From Arthrobacter sp. fls2-241-R2A-200 (GTDB taxonomy: Bacteria; Actinomycetota; Actinomycetes; Actinomycetales; Micrococcaceae): a stretch of 64,000 bases of DNA. Both the position numbers and the translations under genes were made by a program. How positions within the stretch are numbered: the first letter of the stretch is position 1; each line of letters begins with the position of its first letter. The notes under the pieces are model-generated. The model saw only the letters and a list, made by a program, of their open reading frames with translations, did not search any database and was not told where the DNA came from. This document shows, piece after piece, positions 1-8,703 of this stretch. The stretch covers positions 1 through 64,000 of the forward strand of contig NZ_JARVRJ010000002.1 of the NCBI RefSeq assembly GCF_030209745.1. Direction: 5' to 3'.

Positions 1-2
1 AC

Positions 3-218
3 CTTCATCCGGCGACCCTTTCCGAGCGGCTCAAAGTCCTTGGAATCGACGCACAGCGGGCCCGAAACGCCACACTCCGCGACCTCACCCAGGAAGTCGA
101 CGCCCGAACACTCATTGATCTACTCGACTACAGCCCCGCGGTCATCACACAGCACGCAGCCCGCGCAGCCACGCGAATGTCCGACTACATCGTCTTCAAG
201 AAGAATCAGCGTCCCTAA
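3..218 (+). CDS. C-terminal fragment of a recombinase/integrase-type protein (5' end outside window)
   Basis: Frame 3 is open from the window edge to a TAA at 216-218, giving about 71 residues. The pattern (SERLKVLGIDAQRARNATLRDL, then TLIDLLDYSPAVITQHAARA, read here in pieces) resembles the helix-turn-helix-like tail I associate with actinobacterial Tn554-type or phage-type recombinase proteins, in which an 'LGI..R.ARN..L..L' segment precedes a 'LLG...T...W' helix. The family assignment rests on this pattern only. The neighbouring tyrosine-recombinase remnant supports a mobile-element origin. The upstream part lies outside the window, so whether the gene is intact cannot be judged. Confidence 0.5.
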   Translation, partial: LHPATLSERLKVLGIDAQRARNATLRDLTQEVDARTLIDLLDYSPAVITQHAARAATRMSDYIVFKKNQRP

Positions 219-351
219 CGCCCGCGCATGGGAAGAAAACGGATAACGTACTTTGCCATCAGAACAGTGATTATTGGATTCAACGCACAATCACCCCTCC
301 TCCAAGAGCTATGCAGTTCCTGGTCATGACAGGAACCCAATCTGGTGAACT

Positions 352-480
352 ATGCCGCCGTCCGCAGTTTTACGTTGGCTTGGTCATGCATCCGTGCGGA
401 CAACCGACCAGATCTGCTGCCATCTCATGCCAAGGCGCCTCAGGACGGCGCAGATGCCACCGAGCGATCAGTTCAGGGCT
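352..480 (+). pseudogene. Tyrosine recombinase (phage integrase) C-terminal remnant
   Basis: Frame 1 encodes VLRWLGHASVRTTDQI followed by CCHLMP. This is the C-terminal active-site block of tyrosine recombinases: the 'LGH.S..TT' histidine motif followed by the nucleophilic Tyr in a 'Y.HL' context. Here the residue expected to be the Tyr is a Cys (codon at 415-417), and the frame is closed by a TGA at 346-348 just upstream, so the rest of the catalytic domain is missing. The reading frame stays open downstream to 765 without recognisable content. It is best read as a dead integrase fragment. Confidence 0.55.
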
Positions 481-1092
481 TCATCCTTCGCAGTGAGAGC
501 TGACGTTGGAAAATCCTGGCCGCCCGGCAGCACTCCCCCAGCGACGGTCCACGACCAACCCATGACGGATCTTCCGTCAACCTGGGAGTGGTACTGGGCG
601 GCAGCCACCGTCAGCGGATGCCGCCAAGATCACTGTCAACGTAGGAACCAGGCCGGTTTTCGCCGTCGTGCTGGCAACTGCAGTGACCATCCAGCTGTAG
701 CCGAACGGTCACTGGACTGGATGAGTCCAGGTGAATATCCACCGAGTCCTCCCCGTTGCTGCTAACTCGAAGAGTCTGTACTTGGTCGTTGAGCTGAGTC
801 ATAGTAAAAGCTTTCTAGAGTTGGGCTGTGTCTAGGCGGCACGGGCCGCGAAGCCACGCGCCTCTAAGGCGGGTTGGTGCATCAGGTGAGCAAGCTAATT
901 ACTGTCCAGGCCCGGACGGCGGGTGCAATCGGCGTTGTCGCTAACGCTGTAGCCATGAGATTAGTCACAAATTGTCTGCAATATAAGCGCAAGATTTGGG
1001 AGATAACAGTGCAGAATGGGTGCATGATCAACACCGATCCGCAGGGCGTCGCGTTTTTGCCCGGACGGCACAAGAGGCGCAACGCGTAGCTC

Positions 1093-1200
1093 ACGGGTTG
1101 CTCCCCCGTCCCCGCGCAGGTGCGTGAGCTCCAGCGCGTGCTTGGAATGCAGCTGTTGACGAAGGACGGCCGGGGCGTGCGGCCGACCCGCCACCGTCAT
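1093..1200 (+). pseudogene. LysR-type regulator HTH remnant
   Basis: The frame through 1120 encodes PAQVRELQRVLGMQLLTKDG followed by RGVRPT. This closely follows the recognition-helix and wing region of LysR-type regulators ('VS.QIR.LE..LG..LF.R..RGV.LT'). The expected N-terminal start and the rest of the helix-turn-helix are missing, and the effector-binding domain does not follow; the frame ends at 1317 in unrelated sequence. It is a short fragment and the call is by pattern only. Confidence 0.4.
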
Positions 1201-1534
1201 CTGCAGGCGCCAGCCATGCAGCATCACGTGATCACCTACTTCTCCGGCATCGTCGATGAAAACGACCACATTCGCCTCGGCCCCTACCCCGTGCTCTCAG
1301 CGAACTGCTCAGGATAAAGATGGAGGAATTCGGTAGTCCGTTCCGCCACGTGACAACGAAGGCGAGGCCCGAACCCAAGATCAACAGGAGCGAATAATTG
1401 ACGAGGAACCTCCCACAATGGCGGGCGACCGTGGCTGCAACTCACGGCCGTGAGTGGCTCCCTCGGACGCTGCGTGGCTTCCCAGTTCCCCCTTCTGTAG
1501 GTCTTGAGTCAGTGGGGATGCTGGTGCCGCTGTT

Positions 1535-2519
1535 CTAGCGGATCAAGCCGCCCTCTCGCAGATCATCCCACAGCGCCTGCGGGATGGACCGGGCGACCAA
1601 ATCGAGGTTTTGTTGCACCTGCTCCGGGGTGCGCATGCCCAAGACCACGCTTGTCACGGCAGGATGCTGGTACGGGAATGCGACGACGGCGGCAGGCAGA
1701 GTGGTGCCGTGCGCCAAGCAGATGTCCGCCAGCTGGTTGGCCCTGTCCAACAGTTCCCGGGGCGCCGCCTCGTAGTTGTATGTGGCATCGGCCGCGGGCC
1801 TGTTCTTGGACAGCAGGCCGGAGTTGAAGACGCCCACATTCACCACGGCCACATCGTGTTCCAGGCAAGCAGGAAGCAACTCAGTTGCCGCTCCCTGTTC
1901 CAAGAGGGGTGTACCGGCCGGCCAGCATGATCACGTCAATGTCGGTCTCGATGACGAATCGTTGAAGCATTTCGGCTTGGTTCATCCCCGCACCCCAGGC
2001 TCCGATGACACCTTCGTCGCGCAGCGCGGAGAGCGCCGGGACCGCACCTTCGAGGGCCTCCGTCCAGTAGTCATCAGGGTCGTGGATGTAGACGATATCG
2101 ATCCGGTCTGTGCCGAGGCGTTCCAGGCTTTCCTCTATTGACCGGAGCACACCATCCCGCGAGTAGTCGCGGACCCGGACAACGTCGTCGGGGACATCGA
2201 AGCCATCAGTGTCCAGACCTCTGGGGGCCCGGTTGGGACGCAGGAGCCGACCCACCTTGGTGCTCACCACATATTCGCTCCGGTCCTGGCCCGAGAGCGC
2301 GCGGCCGAGCCTGCGTTCAGCGAGTCCCAGCCCGTAATGAGGCGCAGTGTCAAAGTACCGGATGCCGCGGTCCCAGGCCGCTGCGACGGCGTCGACGGCT
2401 TCCTGCTCCGGGACCTGCCGGTAAAGGTTCCCGATGGGTGCTGTTCCTAATCCCAGCACGGGCAACTGGACCCGGGTCCTGGGGATGCCACGCCGTTGAA
2501 AGACATCTGTTTGCGTCAT
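1535..2519 (-). pseudogene. Aldo/keto reductase (aldose dehydrogenase type), frameshifted
   Basis: Two overlapping minus-strand frames together make one aldo/keto reductase of about 328 residues. The first runs from ATG 2519, which has a GAGGA ribosome binding site, and contains LGLGTAPIGNLYRQV, then YFDTAPHYGLGLAERRLG (the catalytic Asp/Tyr region) and YIHDP. It ends prematurely after AGRYTPLGTGSGN. The second frame (stop at 1535) resumes as LEQGAATELLPACLEHDV and continues to a normal C-terminus. Removing one base within the CCCCTCTTGG stretch near 1900-1906 restores AGRYTPLEQGAA, matching the family pattern AGRYTLLDQ. The nearest functional type I recognise is D-threo-aldose/L-fucose dehydrogenase. 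It is either a true pseudogene or a sequencing error. Confidence 0.75.
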
Positions 2520-2636
2520 TTCTTGATCCTCGTTCAGTTGAGCGCGGAACCTGTGCTGCGAACTGCTCCAGCGCAACCAGCTGGGGGAAGCGGGCGCAGG
2601 CGTCAAAAGTAGACCCATTACATCACGCTCCTCCAT

Positions 2637-2658
2637 AAGCTGAAGCGATATTCAGCTT
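2637..2658. promoter_or_regulatory. Inverted repeat, possible operator upstream of the aldo/keto reductase
   Basis: A perfect 8-bp inverted repeat, AAGCTGAA-N6-TTCAGCTT, lies about 120 bp upstream of the chosen aldo/keto reductase start. Its size and spacing resemble a dimeric repressor operator (LacI, GntR or TetR scale). No cognate regulator gene is intact nearby. Confidence 0.4.
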
Positions 2659-2742
2659 CCTGCTTGCTACCCCGCGCGGCTGCAGTCCTGAGGGTCCCGG
2701 AACAATGCTCACAACGGGCTGATGGCCACTCCCCCGCCCGAT

Positions 2743-3325
2743 CTATTCGGCCAGGCATGAGTGCACCGCTTGCTCCAGCAAGGGAGCGCAACGGATCCAG
2801 GCGTCGGCAGGGGCGGCGACGACGAGTACGCTGCTGCCCCGGCCGCCAGCAACCAAACAGGCTATCTCACTGTACCGATGCGCGCCGATTGTGGTCATGT
2901 AAGTGTCGGCCACGCACGAACCGGTGCCACCACGGAACACCATTCCGTTACTGCTCGATGTTTGGGTTACGGATGCGGCGTGTTCGCCCGATAGGTGGTC
3001 GAGGCGGGATCCCGGCCAGTTGGCCTGCGACTCATCCCCCTGTTGGGGGGTGGAATTGAAGTAAACCTGAAGGTCACCATTCGGTGCTGTGATTCCCGCC
3101 GAAACACTCCCGGGATCGCTTTGCACCGCAATGGCACCGGGCGGGATGGACAGTACCGCCGTTCGGTCCGGAAGTTCCATCGTTTTCCATCCATCGGGTG
3201 CGAGGCCGGACTGAAACCATGCGAACTGCGTACCCCGGATGAGCCACTCGCCGTCACCTGCTTCTGGTCCATCGCAGCGCAAGCACTGATGAGCAGCACC
3301 ACCGCGACTTCGACAAGGCCCACAT
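2743..3325 (-). pseudogene. Small secreted lipoprotein, frameshifted
   Basis: The C-terminal 150 or so residues (WLIRGTQFAWFQSGL through LLEQAVHSCLAE) lie in one minus-strand frame. The lipoprotein signal, VVLLISACAAM with lipobox ISAC, lies in a second frame just upstream. An ATG at 3325 with an excellent GGAGGTC ribosome binding site (3334-3340) opens a third frame, encoding MWALSKSR. Joining the three gives a normal lipoprotein start, lipobox Cys and mature domain, so at least one and probably two frame changes fall between about 3240 and 3305. I do not recognise the mature domain. Confidence 0.55.
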
Positions 3326-3438
3326 GACTCTTTGACCTCCGAAAGCCCGCGGACGCGCAAAGGTTCGTATGTTCACCATCGCCAGTTCGGGCAACGGCCC
3401 ACCCCGGGACGCGGAGAGTGTTGCCCGCCCCCTTCACG

Positions 3439-3672
3439 CTACTTGTTACCGTCACCATCGTCCGGACCTCCACTGTTGTCGGCGTCGTGATCATTTACCG
3501 CAGGTGCCGGAGGGGCGGGCGGAGCGACGACGACCGGCGGGACCGGAGCTGGCGCGGCTGGTGCGGACGGGGCAACAGGCGGGGCGACAGGCGGCGACGT
3601 TGTCGGGTCCGGGTTGGCGGTTCCGGTCTCGGGCTTCGGGGACGGGGTCACTGTGGTCAAGCCCTTCACGCA
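3439..3672 (-). pseudogene. Proline/alanine-rich C-terminal tail of a lost exported protein
   Basis: About 78 residues on the minus strand read as GLTTVTPSPKPETGTANPDP followed by long runs of Pro, Ala and Val and an acidic end (NSGGPDDGDGNK). This composition is typical of the linker or tail of an actinobacterial cell-wall or secreted protein. The sequence upstream in the same frame is AT-richer and shows no start, signal peptide or domain. It therefore looks like the 3' remnant of a larger gene. Function is unknown. Confidence 0.35.
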
Positions 3673-3857
3673 TACTCTCGTTTTCTTTATTCGACCGAAA
3701 GAATCGCGCACTAACAGGCCTTCAAGGCGCGATCTTGGGCAGCAAGCCCTTTGGCCCTCACTGAGAATGTGCAGAATGCACAGGCCTGCGAGATCCTCGC
3801 CGCTAACGTGACTTACCACACAACAAGTGCACGTCCCAGAACCATGAGGAGATACAC

Positions 3858-5909
3858 ATGCCGAACTACAGGGTGTCGATGGATATCGGCGGAACCTTCA
3901 CGGACATCGTGGCGTACGACCAAACCGCAGGGACCTATCAGGCGACGAAAGCATCCACTACACCGGGCAACTTGAGCGTCGGCGTGATTGCCGGCCTCGA
4001 GTCCATTGTTACCGACCTTTCAGACATCGAGTTCCTGGTCCATGGCACAACCCAGGGCCTGAACGCCTTCCTGGAGCGTCGCGGCGTTCCCGTGCTGCTG
4101 CTGGCGACCGCCGGCGTCGAGGATTCTTATCATATTGCCCGGGGCCCACGTCTGGAGCTTTACAACGCCCAGTACCGCAAGCCGACTCCCCTCGTCGAGC
4201 GGAAGGACGTTATCGGCGTCGGCGGACGCCTCGACGGTCAGGGCCATGAGATCCGGCCGCTCGATGAAGTGGCCGTCCGTCAAGCAGCACGCCGAGCACT
4301 GGACGAAGGATATGGCGCCGTGGCCGTTGCCTTCCTCTTCAGCTACAAGAACCCGGCCCATGAGGTTCGTGCCCGCGAGATCCTGCTTGAGGAACTGGGC
4401 GAAGACTTCACCGTCTCGCTGTCGCATGAAGCAGCGAAAGAGTGGCGCGAATACGAACGCACCTCGTCCGCCGTCGTCGAGGCGTACACGGGACCCGTGG
4501 TCCGCAACTACCTCCTTGACCTTGAAGGGAAGCTAGCGGACCGCGGCGTGGAGGCCCCGCTGCACATCATGCAGTCCTCCGGCGGCGTGCTTACCGCTGA
4601 GTCCGCCCGGAAGCGTCCCCTTCAGACCCTGTTGTCCGGGCCTGTGGGCGGCGCGATGGGCGACGTCGAGCTGGCCGGCGTGTCAGGCAACCGGAATCTC
4701 ATCGGGGTTGACATGGGCGGCACATCCTTCGACGTCTCCCTGGTTGTCGACGGCAAACCCGACGTGTCCACCGAAGCCCACCTCGAAGGCCTGCCGATGC
4801 TCATGAGCGTCGTTAACATCCACACCGTGGGAGCCGGCGGCGGCTCGGTGGCATGGCTGGAAGCCGGCGGCCTCCGGGTGGGTCCGCGTTCGGCCGGGGC
4901 CACCCCGGGTCCGGCCTGCTACGGTCGCGGCGGCACAGAACCCACCGTGACCGATGCCAACCTCGTGCTCGGCCGAGTGGACCCTGACTGGTTTGCGGGC
5001 GGACAAGTAGCCCTGGACCGTGAGGCAGCCATCACCGCCCTCAAAACCGTGGGAGACGAACTCGGCCTGGACCCGATCGCCATGGCCGAAGGAATCTGCG
5101 ATGTGGCCAACTCCCAGATGGCCCAAGCCATCAGGACCATCACTATCTCCCGCGGCATCGAACCGCGCGACTTTGCCCTCGTCGCGTTCGGCGGCGCCGG
5201 GCCCATGCACGCAGTCTTCCTGGCCAAGGAACTGGGAATCCCGGAAACCGTTGTTCCCAGGTTCCCCGGCGCGTTCTCGGCATGGGGCATGCTGCAAACC
5301 AACATCCGAAAGGACTTCTCCGAGCCGTACTTCTTCCTCGATGAGGACATCGATGTGGCAGACATGACCGGTGTCCTGCAAAGGATGGAAGTGGAGGGTC
5401 TGAGGTCCCTTATCTCCGAGGGCGTCCCCGAGGAAAGCCGCCGAACCAGCGCCTCCGTGGACGTTCGCTACCAGTCGCAGGAATTTACGCTCAACGTGCC
5501 CCTGACGTCCGCCGACGAACCTGAGGCGGAGGGCTTCGTCGCCAACCTGGCAGCCCGCTTCTCCGCGATGTACCACGAGCGCTACGGGCACTCCAATCTT
5601 GGCGCACCCATAGAAATCGTCGCGCTGCGGACGCAGGCAGTGGGCGACTTGGGCCGCTTGGAGGCACCGCTCTTCGAAACGGCACAGAGCTCGGAGTTCA
5701 AGCACGAAATACGCCGGGTGGTCTTTGACCACGTAGAACACGAGACCACGGTAGTACGACGCGACGACCTGGCCGCCGGGCACACCTTTGAAGGTCCGGC
5801 CATCATCGTTGAGCAGACCGCCACCACCGTGGTGCCACCGGGATTCAACGTCACAGTGGACGAGTTCGGTTCCCTGGTCATCCGCACTGAAGACACACAA
5901 GGAAATTGA
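3858..5909 (+). CDS. Hydantoinase/oxoprolinase family protein, HyuA subunit
   Basis: The 683-residue protein belongs to the ATP-dependent hydantoinase A / 5-oxoprolinase alpha family, which opens cyclic amides such as hydantoins, 5-oxoproline or related lactams. Visible motifs are the N-terminal phosphate-binding DIGGTFTD (residues 9-16), HGTTQGLNAFLER, MQSSGGV, SGPVGG, a second VDMGGTSFDVSLV, VGAGGGSVAWL, SAGATPGPACYGRGG and FGGAGPMHA. The length is normal for the family. The start has a GAGGAGA ribosome binding site 6 bases upstream. The hyuB gene follows after 10 bases, consistent with one operon and a two-subunit enzyme. The substrate cannot be read from sequence. This subunit looks intact although its partner does not. 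Confidence 0.9.
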   Translation: MPNYRVSMDIGGTFTDIVAYDQTAGTYQATKASTTPGNLSVGVIAGLESIVTDLSDIEFLVHGTTQGLNAFLERRGVPVLLLATAGVEDSYHIARGPRLELYNAQYRKPTPLVERKDVIGVGGRLDGQGHEIRPLDEVAVRQAARRALDEGYGAVAVAFLFSYKNPAHEVRAREILLEELGEDFTVSLSHEAAKEWREYERTSSAVVEAYTGPVVRNYLLDLEGKLADRGVEAPLHIMQSSGGVLTAESARKRPLQTLLSGPVGGAMGDVELAGVSGNRNLIGVDMGGTSFDVSLVVDGKPDVSTEAHLEGLPMLMSVVNIHTVGAGGGSVAWLEAGGLRVGPRSAGATPGPACYGRGGTEPTVTDANLVLGRVDPDWFAGGQVALDREAAITALKTVGDELGLDPIAMAEGICDVANSQMAQAIRTITISRGIEPRDFALVAFGGAGPMHAVFLAKELGIPETVVPRFPGAFSAWGMLQTNIRKDFSEPYFFLDEDIDVADMTGVLQRMEVEGLRSLISEGVPEESRRTSASVDVRYQSQEFTLNVPLTSADEPEAEGFVANLAARFSAMYHERYGHSNLGAPIEIVALRTQAVGDLGRLEAPLFETAQSSEFKHEIRRVVFDHVEHETTVVRRDDLAAGHTFEGPAIIVEQTATTVVPPGFNVTVDEFGSLVIRTEDTQGN

Positions 5910-5919
5910 GGAACCACCG

Positions 5920-7278
5920 ATGACAATCGCTGCAGTCAAGACCCTGGATCCGGTAACCGTGGAAATCATCCGAAACGCGCTCACCAGCGCCGCGGACGAT
6001 ATGAACGCTACCCTGATCCGCTCCGCCTACTCCCCCATCCTCTACGAAGGCGGGGACTGTGTGGTGGCACTGCTGGACACCGAACACCGTGTACTCGGAC
6101 AGTCCGCCGGCCTCCCGCTGTTCCTCGGCAACCTCGAAACCTGCTCCATCGCAGTGGAGGAGCTGTACGGCCGTGAGGTCTGGCAGGAAGGGGACGTCTG
6201 GATCCTTAACGACTCATACCTCGGCGGCACGCACTTGAACGATGTGACCATCTTCGCGCCGATCTTCGATGACGGCCCATTGGTTGGCTTCGCCGCCACC
6301 CGCGCACACTGGATGGACATGGGTTCCAAGGATGTGGGCGGCTCCATGGATGCCACGGACATCTTCCAAGAAGGCTTCCGCATGGGGCCGGTCAAGCTCA
6401 TGGAAGCCGGCATTGAAACCTCAGTGGTGGATTTGATCCGCACCAACGTCCGCTTCCCCTACCAGACCATCGGCGACATGCACGCGATGATAGCCGCCCT
6501 CCGGATGGGAACCACCCGGATGAAGGAACTGGTGGGCCGGTACGGCATGGAGCAGCTCGACGCTGCCCGCGATGAGATCTTCCGGCAGACGGAGGAGATC
6601 GAGCGGGAAACCGTCCGCAACATCCCCGACGGCGTTTATGAAGCCGAAGGCGTTCTGGATAACGACGGCATCAACTTGGACACCCCCATTCCCATCAGGT
6701 TGAAGATTACCGTCGCAGGCGACACTGTGGACTTCGACGTCAGAGGCTCCGCTGACCAGACCACGGGCCCGGTCAACTGTGGCGCAGCCCAAGCCGTGTC
6801 GGCCCTGCGTGTGGGGTACAAGCTCCTTGTCAGCCCGGACTCCAACTCCAACGGCGGATCCTTCCGCCCGTTGACCACCCAAGTACGCTCCGGCTCGGTG
6901 CTCGGCGCGGTGGCCCCGGCACCCTGCCAGTGGTACTTCTCGCATCTGGGACTGCTGATCGATCTGGTCTCCAAGGCAATGGCACCCGCCATGCCTGAAC
7001 GAGTAGCCAGTGCCAGCCACGGCGACTCAATGATCATCACTGCAGCGGGCTTCGATCCCCGCTTTGGCCGGAACTTTGTCAGCATGGAAGCCACCCTGGG
7101 CGGCTGGGGCGCTTGGCAGGGCACGGACGGCGAATCCGCCATGATCAACAACGTCAACGGTTCGCTGAAGGACCTACCCATCGAAATGATGGAAACCCGT
7201 TACCCGCTGCGGATTAACGAGTACTCCATCCGCCCGAACTCTGGTGGCCCGGTCAGTGGCGCGGCGGCAACGGAGTGA
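5920..7278 (+). pseudogene. Hydantoinase B/oxoprolinase family protein, frameshifted near its C-terminus
   Basis: From ATG 5920 (GAGGAA ribosome binding site) the frame encodes 452 residues of the HyuB family: VEIIRNALTSAADDMNATLI, GGDCVVALLDTEHRVLGQSA, NDSYLGGTHLNDV and the later NEYSIRPNSGGP. The family normally continues 'SGGPG.WRGGNG..R.Y.F', and exactly that continuation (WRGGNGVIREYEFL) is present one frame over. The break is at 7246-7260, where GGCCCGGTCAGTGG appears to be missing one G. HyuB homology runs in the second frame to about 7455 and is then cut off by fusion to an amidohydrolase. HyuB would normally pair with the upstream HyuA, so the enzyme is probably inactive unless the frameshift is a sequencing artefact. 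Confidence 0.75.
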
Positions 7279-8549
7279 TCCGTGAATACGAGTTCCTTGC
7301 CGACTGCGTGGTAGGCCTCTGGTTCGAAAGATCCAAGACGCCGGCTTGGGGCCTCTTCGGCGGTTCTGATGCCCAAGGCCCTGAAGTAGTGATTAATCCC
7401 GGCCGTCCCGATGAGGTCCGGACGCTGAAAGCCAACGCACGGAAGATCAAAACCAACTTCCATGCCTACGCGCTCAGCCTGACCTCGGCCGTCAATGAAA
7501 CCGGGCCCTTGAGCTACTCGGCGTTGGCCGGTGCCCGCAGGCTTGAGGCTGCGCTCCGCCGGGGCTTCACCTCCGTTAGGGACGTGGCCGGGGGCGACAT
7601 CGGGCTTGCAACTGCCATCGAAGAAGGACTTTACCCCGGTCCCCGTTACTTCTTTACCGGTCCGGCGTTGAGCCAGACGGGCGGTCACGGGGACATCCGC
7701 GCCGCAAACGACGGAAGCTGCTTCCATGGCGGCCACATGTGCGAAGTGGTGGACGGCGTTGAGGACTTGCTGCTCGCGGTGCGCCACAGGTTCCGAACCG
7801 GCGCCACGGCCGTCAAGCTCATGACCTCCGGAGGCGTGATCTCACCGGTCGATCCAATCCGTGTCCCGCAGTACAGCCCTGCGGAAATCCGGGCGGTTAC
7901 GGAAGAGGCGTCCCGGCGTGGCAGTTACGCCACGGCGCATGCCTACTCGCCGGAAGCGATCAGGCATTCTGTGCTCAATGGGGTTCGCTGCATTGAACAC
8001 GGCAACCTGCTGGATGCTGAGACGGCCCAGCTCATGGCGGAGCACGACGTCTGTCTGGTGCCTACCTTGGTAACGTACGATGCCATGGGCCGCCGCGGCG
8101 CCGAGATCGGACTTACCGAGGTGGGTGCGGCCAAAAACCAGGAAGTACTGGCCGCAGGCAAGAAGGCCGTCTCACTGGCACGGGAGGCCGGTGTCCGGAT
8201 TGGCTTTGGCACAGACCTTATGGGTGAGCTTGAGGATGAGCAGCTGACCGGGCTTCGCCTGCAGTGCGAGGTGTTGGGGGTCCACGACGCACTTCGCTCG
8301 GCGACGTCGACCAACGCGGCACTGCTCCGGCGGGACGACCTGGGACGCATTGCGGAGGGGGCCTGCGCGGACCTTGTGATGCTGGACGGCAATCCCTTCG
8401 AGAAGCCCTCGGTGCTCTGGGACGCGAGCCGGCCCCGAACCGTCATCAAGGCTGGCCGCATTGTCTCTTCAGGCGGACTGGCAGGCCAAGAACTGCCGTT
8501 CGAGCTGCCCTTGGCCCATGACATAAGCGGGTTCGCAACCTATGAATGA
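7275..8549 (+). CDS. Fusion ORF: HyuB C-terminal fragment joined to an N-terminally truncated amidohydrolase
   Basis: This 424-residue frame begins inside hyuB: its first 60 or so residues (IREYEFLADCVVGLW to ANARKIKT) are the HyuB C-terminus. From residue 61 it becomes a metal-dependent amidohydrolase: FHAYALSLTSAVN, ARRLEAALRRGFTSVRD, ALSQTGGHGD, AVKLMTSGG with the probable carbamylated Lys, HAYSPEAI, IEHGNLLD and FGTDLMG with the metal-binding Asp. Family members begin with a 'PGLID.H.HA' strand carrying two metal ligands. Here the first His is replaced by Asn61 at the junction and only His63 remains, so about 60 N-terminal residues are lost. The nominal GTG at 7275 overlaps the premature hyuB stop. 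It is probably non-functional as a metalloenzyme. Related enzymes cleave imides, cyclic ureas or Xaa-Pro dipeptides. Confidence 0.75.
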   Translation: MIREYEFLADCVVGLWFERSKTPAWGLFGGSDAQGPEVVINPGRPDEVRTLKANARKIKTNFHAYALSLTSAVNETGPLSYSALAGARRLEAALRRGFTSVRDVAGGDIGLATAIEEGLYPGPRYFFTGPALSQTGGHGDIRAANDGSCFHGGHMCEVVDGVEDLLLAVRHRFRTGATAVKLMTSGGVISPVDPIRVPQYSPAEIRAVTEEASRRGSYATAHAYSPEAIRHSVLNGVRCIEHGNLLDAETAQLMAEHDVCLVPTLVTYDAMGRRGAEIGLTEVGAAKNQEVLAAGKKAVSLAREAGVRIGFGTDLMGELEDEQLTGLRLQCEVLGVHDALRSATSTNAALLRRDDLGRIAEGACADLVMLDGNPFEKPSVLWDASRPRTVIKAGRIVSSGGLAGQELPFELPLAHDISGFATYE

Positions 8550-8657
8550 ACGGGGAACTGACCTCTTCCCCGGGCCGCGGCACGAAAAGCAAAGCTGAAT
8601 GTGGGCCCGCCTCTCCCCTATTCAACGCAAATTTAGGGCAAACCCCTCGAACGTTTG

Positions 8658-8698
8658 AGGCTGGCCCGGTTCTGCGGCGCCCCGAACCGGGCCAGCCT
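8658..8698. terminator. Bidirectional hairpin terminator
   Basis: A perfect 15-bp stem (8658-8672 with 8684-8698) and an 11-nt loop lie between the convergent amidohydrolase and acetamidase genes. It is followed by TTCTT on the plus strand and can serve both genes. Confidence 0.7.
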
Positions 8699-8703
8699 TC
8701 TTG

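Larger units (their letters stand above)
219..1534. other. Degraded stretch with no intact gene
   Basis: About 1.3 kb lies between the recombinase fragment and the aldo/keto reductase remnant without a convincing complete gene. Short open frames occur on both strands, but none has a good ribosome binding site together with family motifs. Two islands of recognisable protein similarity are listed separately: a tyrosine-recombinase C-terminus near 352-480 and a LysR-type helix-turn-helix near 1093-1200. The stretch looks like the decayed edge of a mobile or accessory segment. Confidence 0.6.

Noticed and set aside
611..802. Minus-strand 63-residue open frame (MTQLNDQVQTLRVSSNG...)
   Set aside because: It has no convincing ribosome binding site or recognisable domain and lies in the degraded stretch; coding cannot be supported.
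961..1269. Minus-strand 102-residue open frame
   Set aside because: It is antisense to the LysR-like remnant, with no motif and no start signal.
4683..5984. 433-residue open frame antisense to hyuA
   Set aside because: It mirrors the high-GC codon structure of hyuA and has no domain or ribosome binding site.
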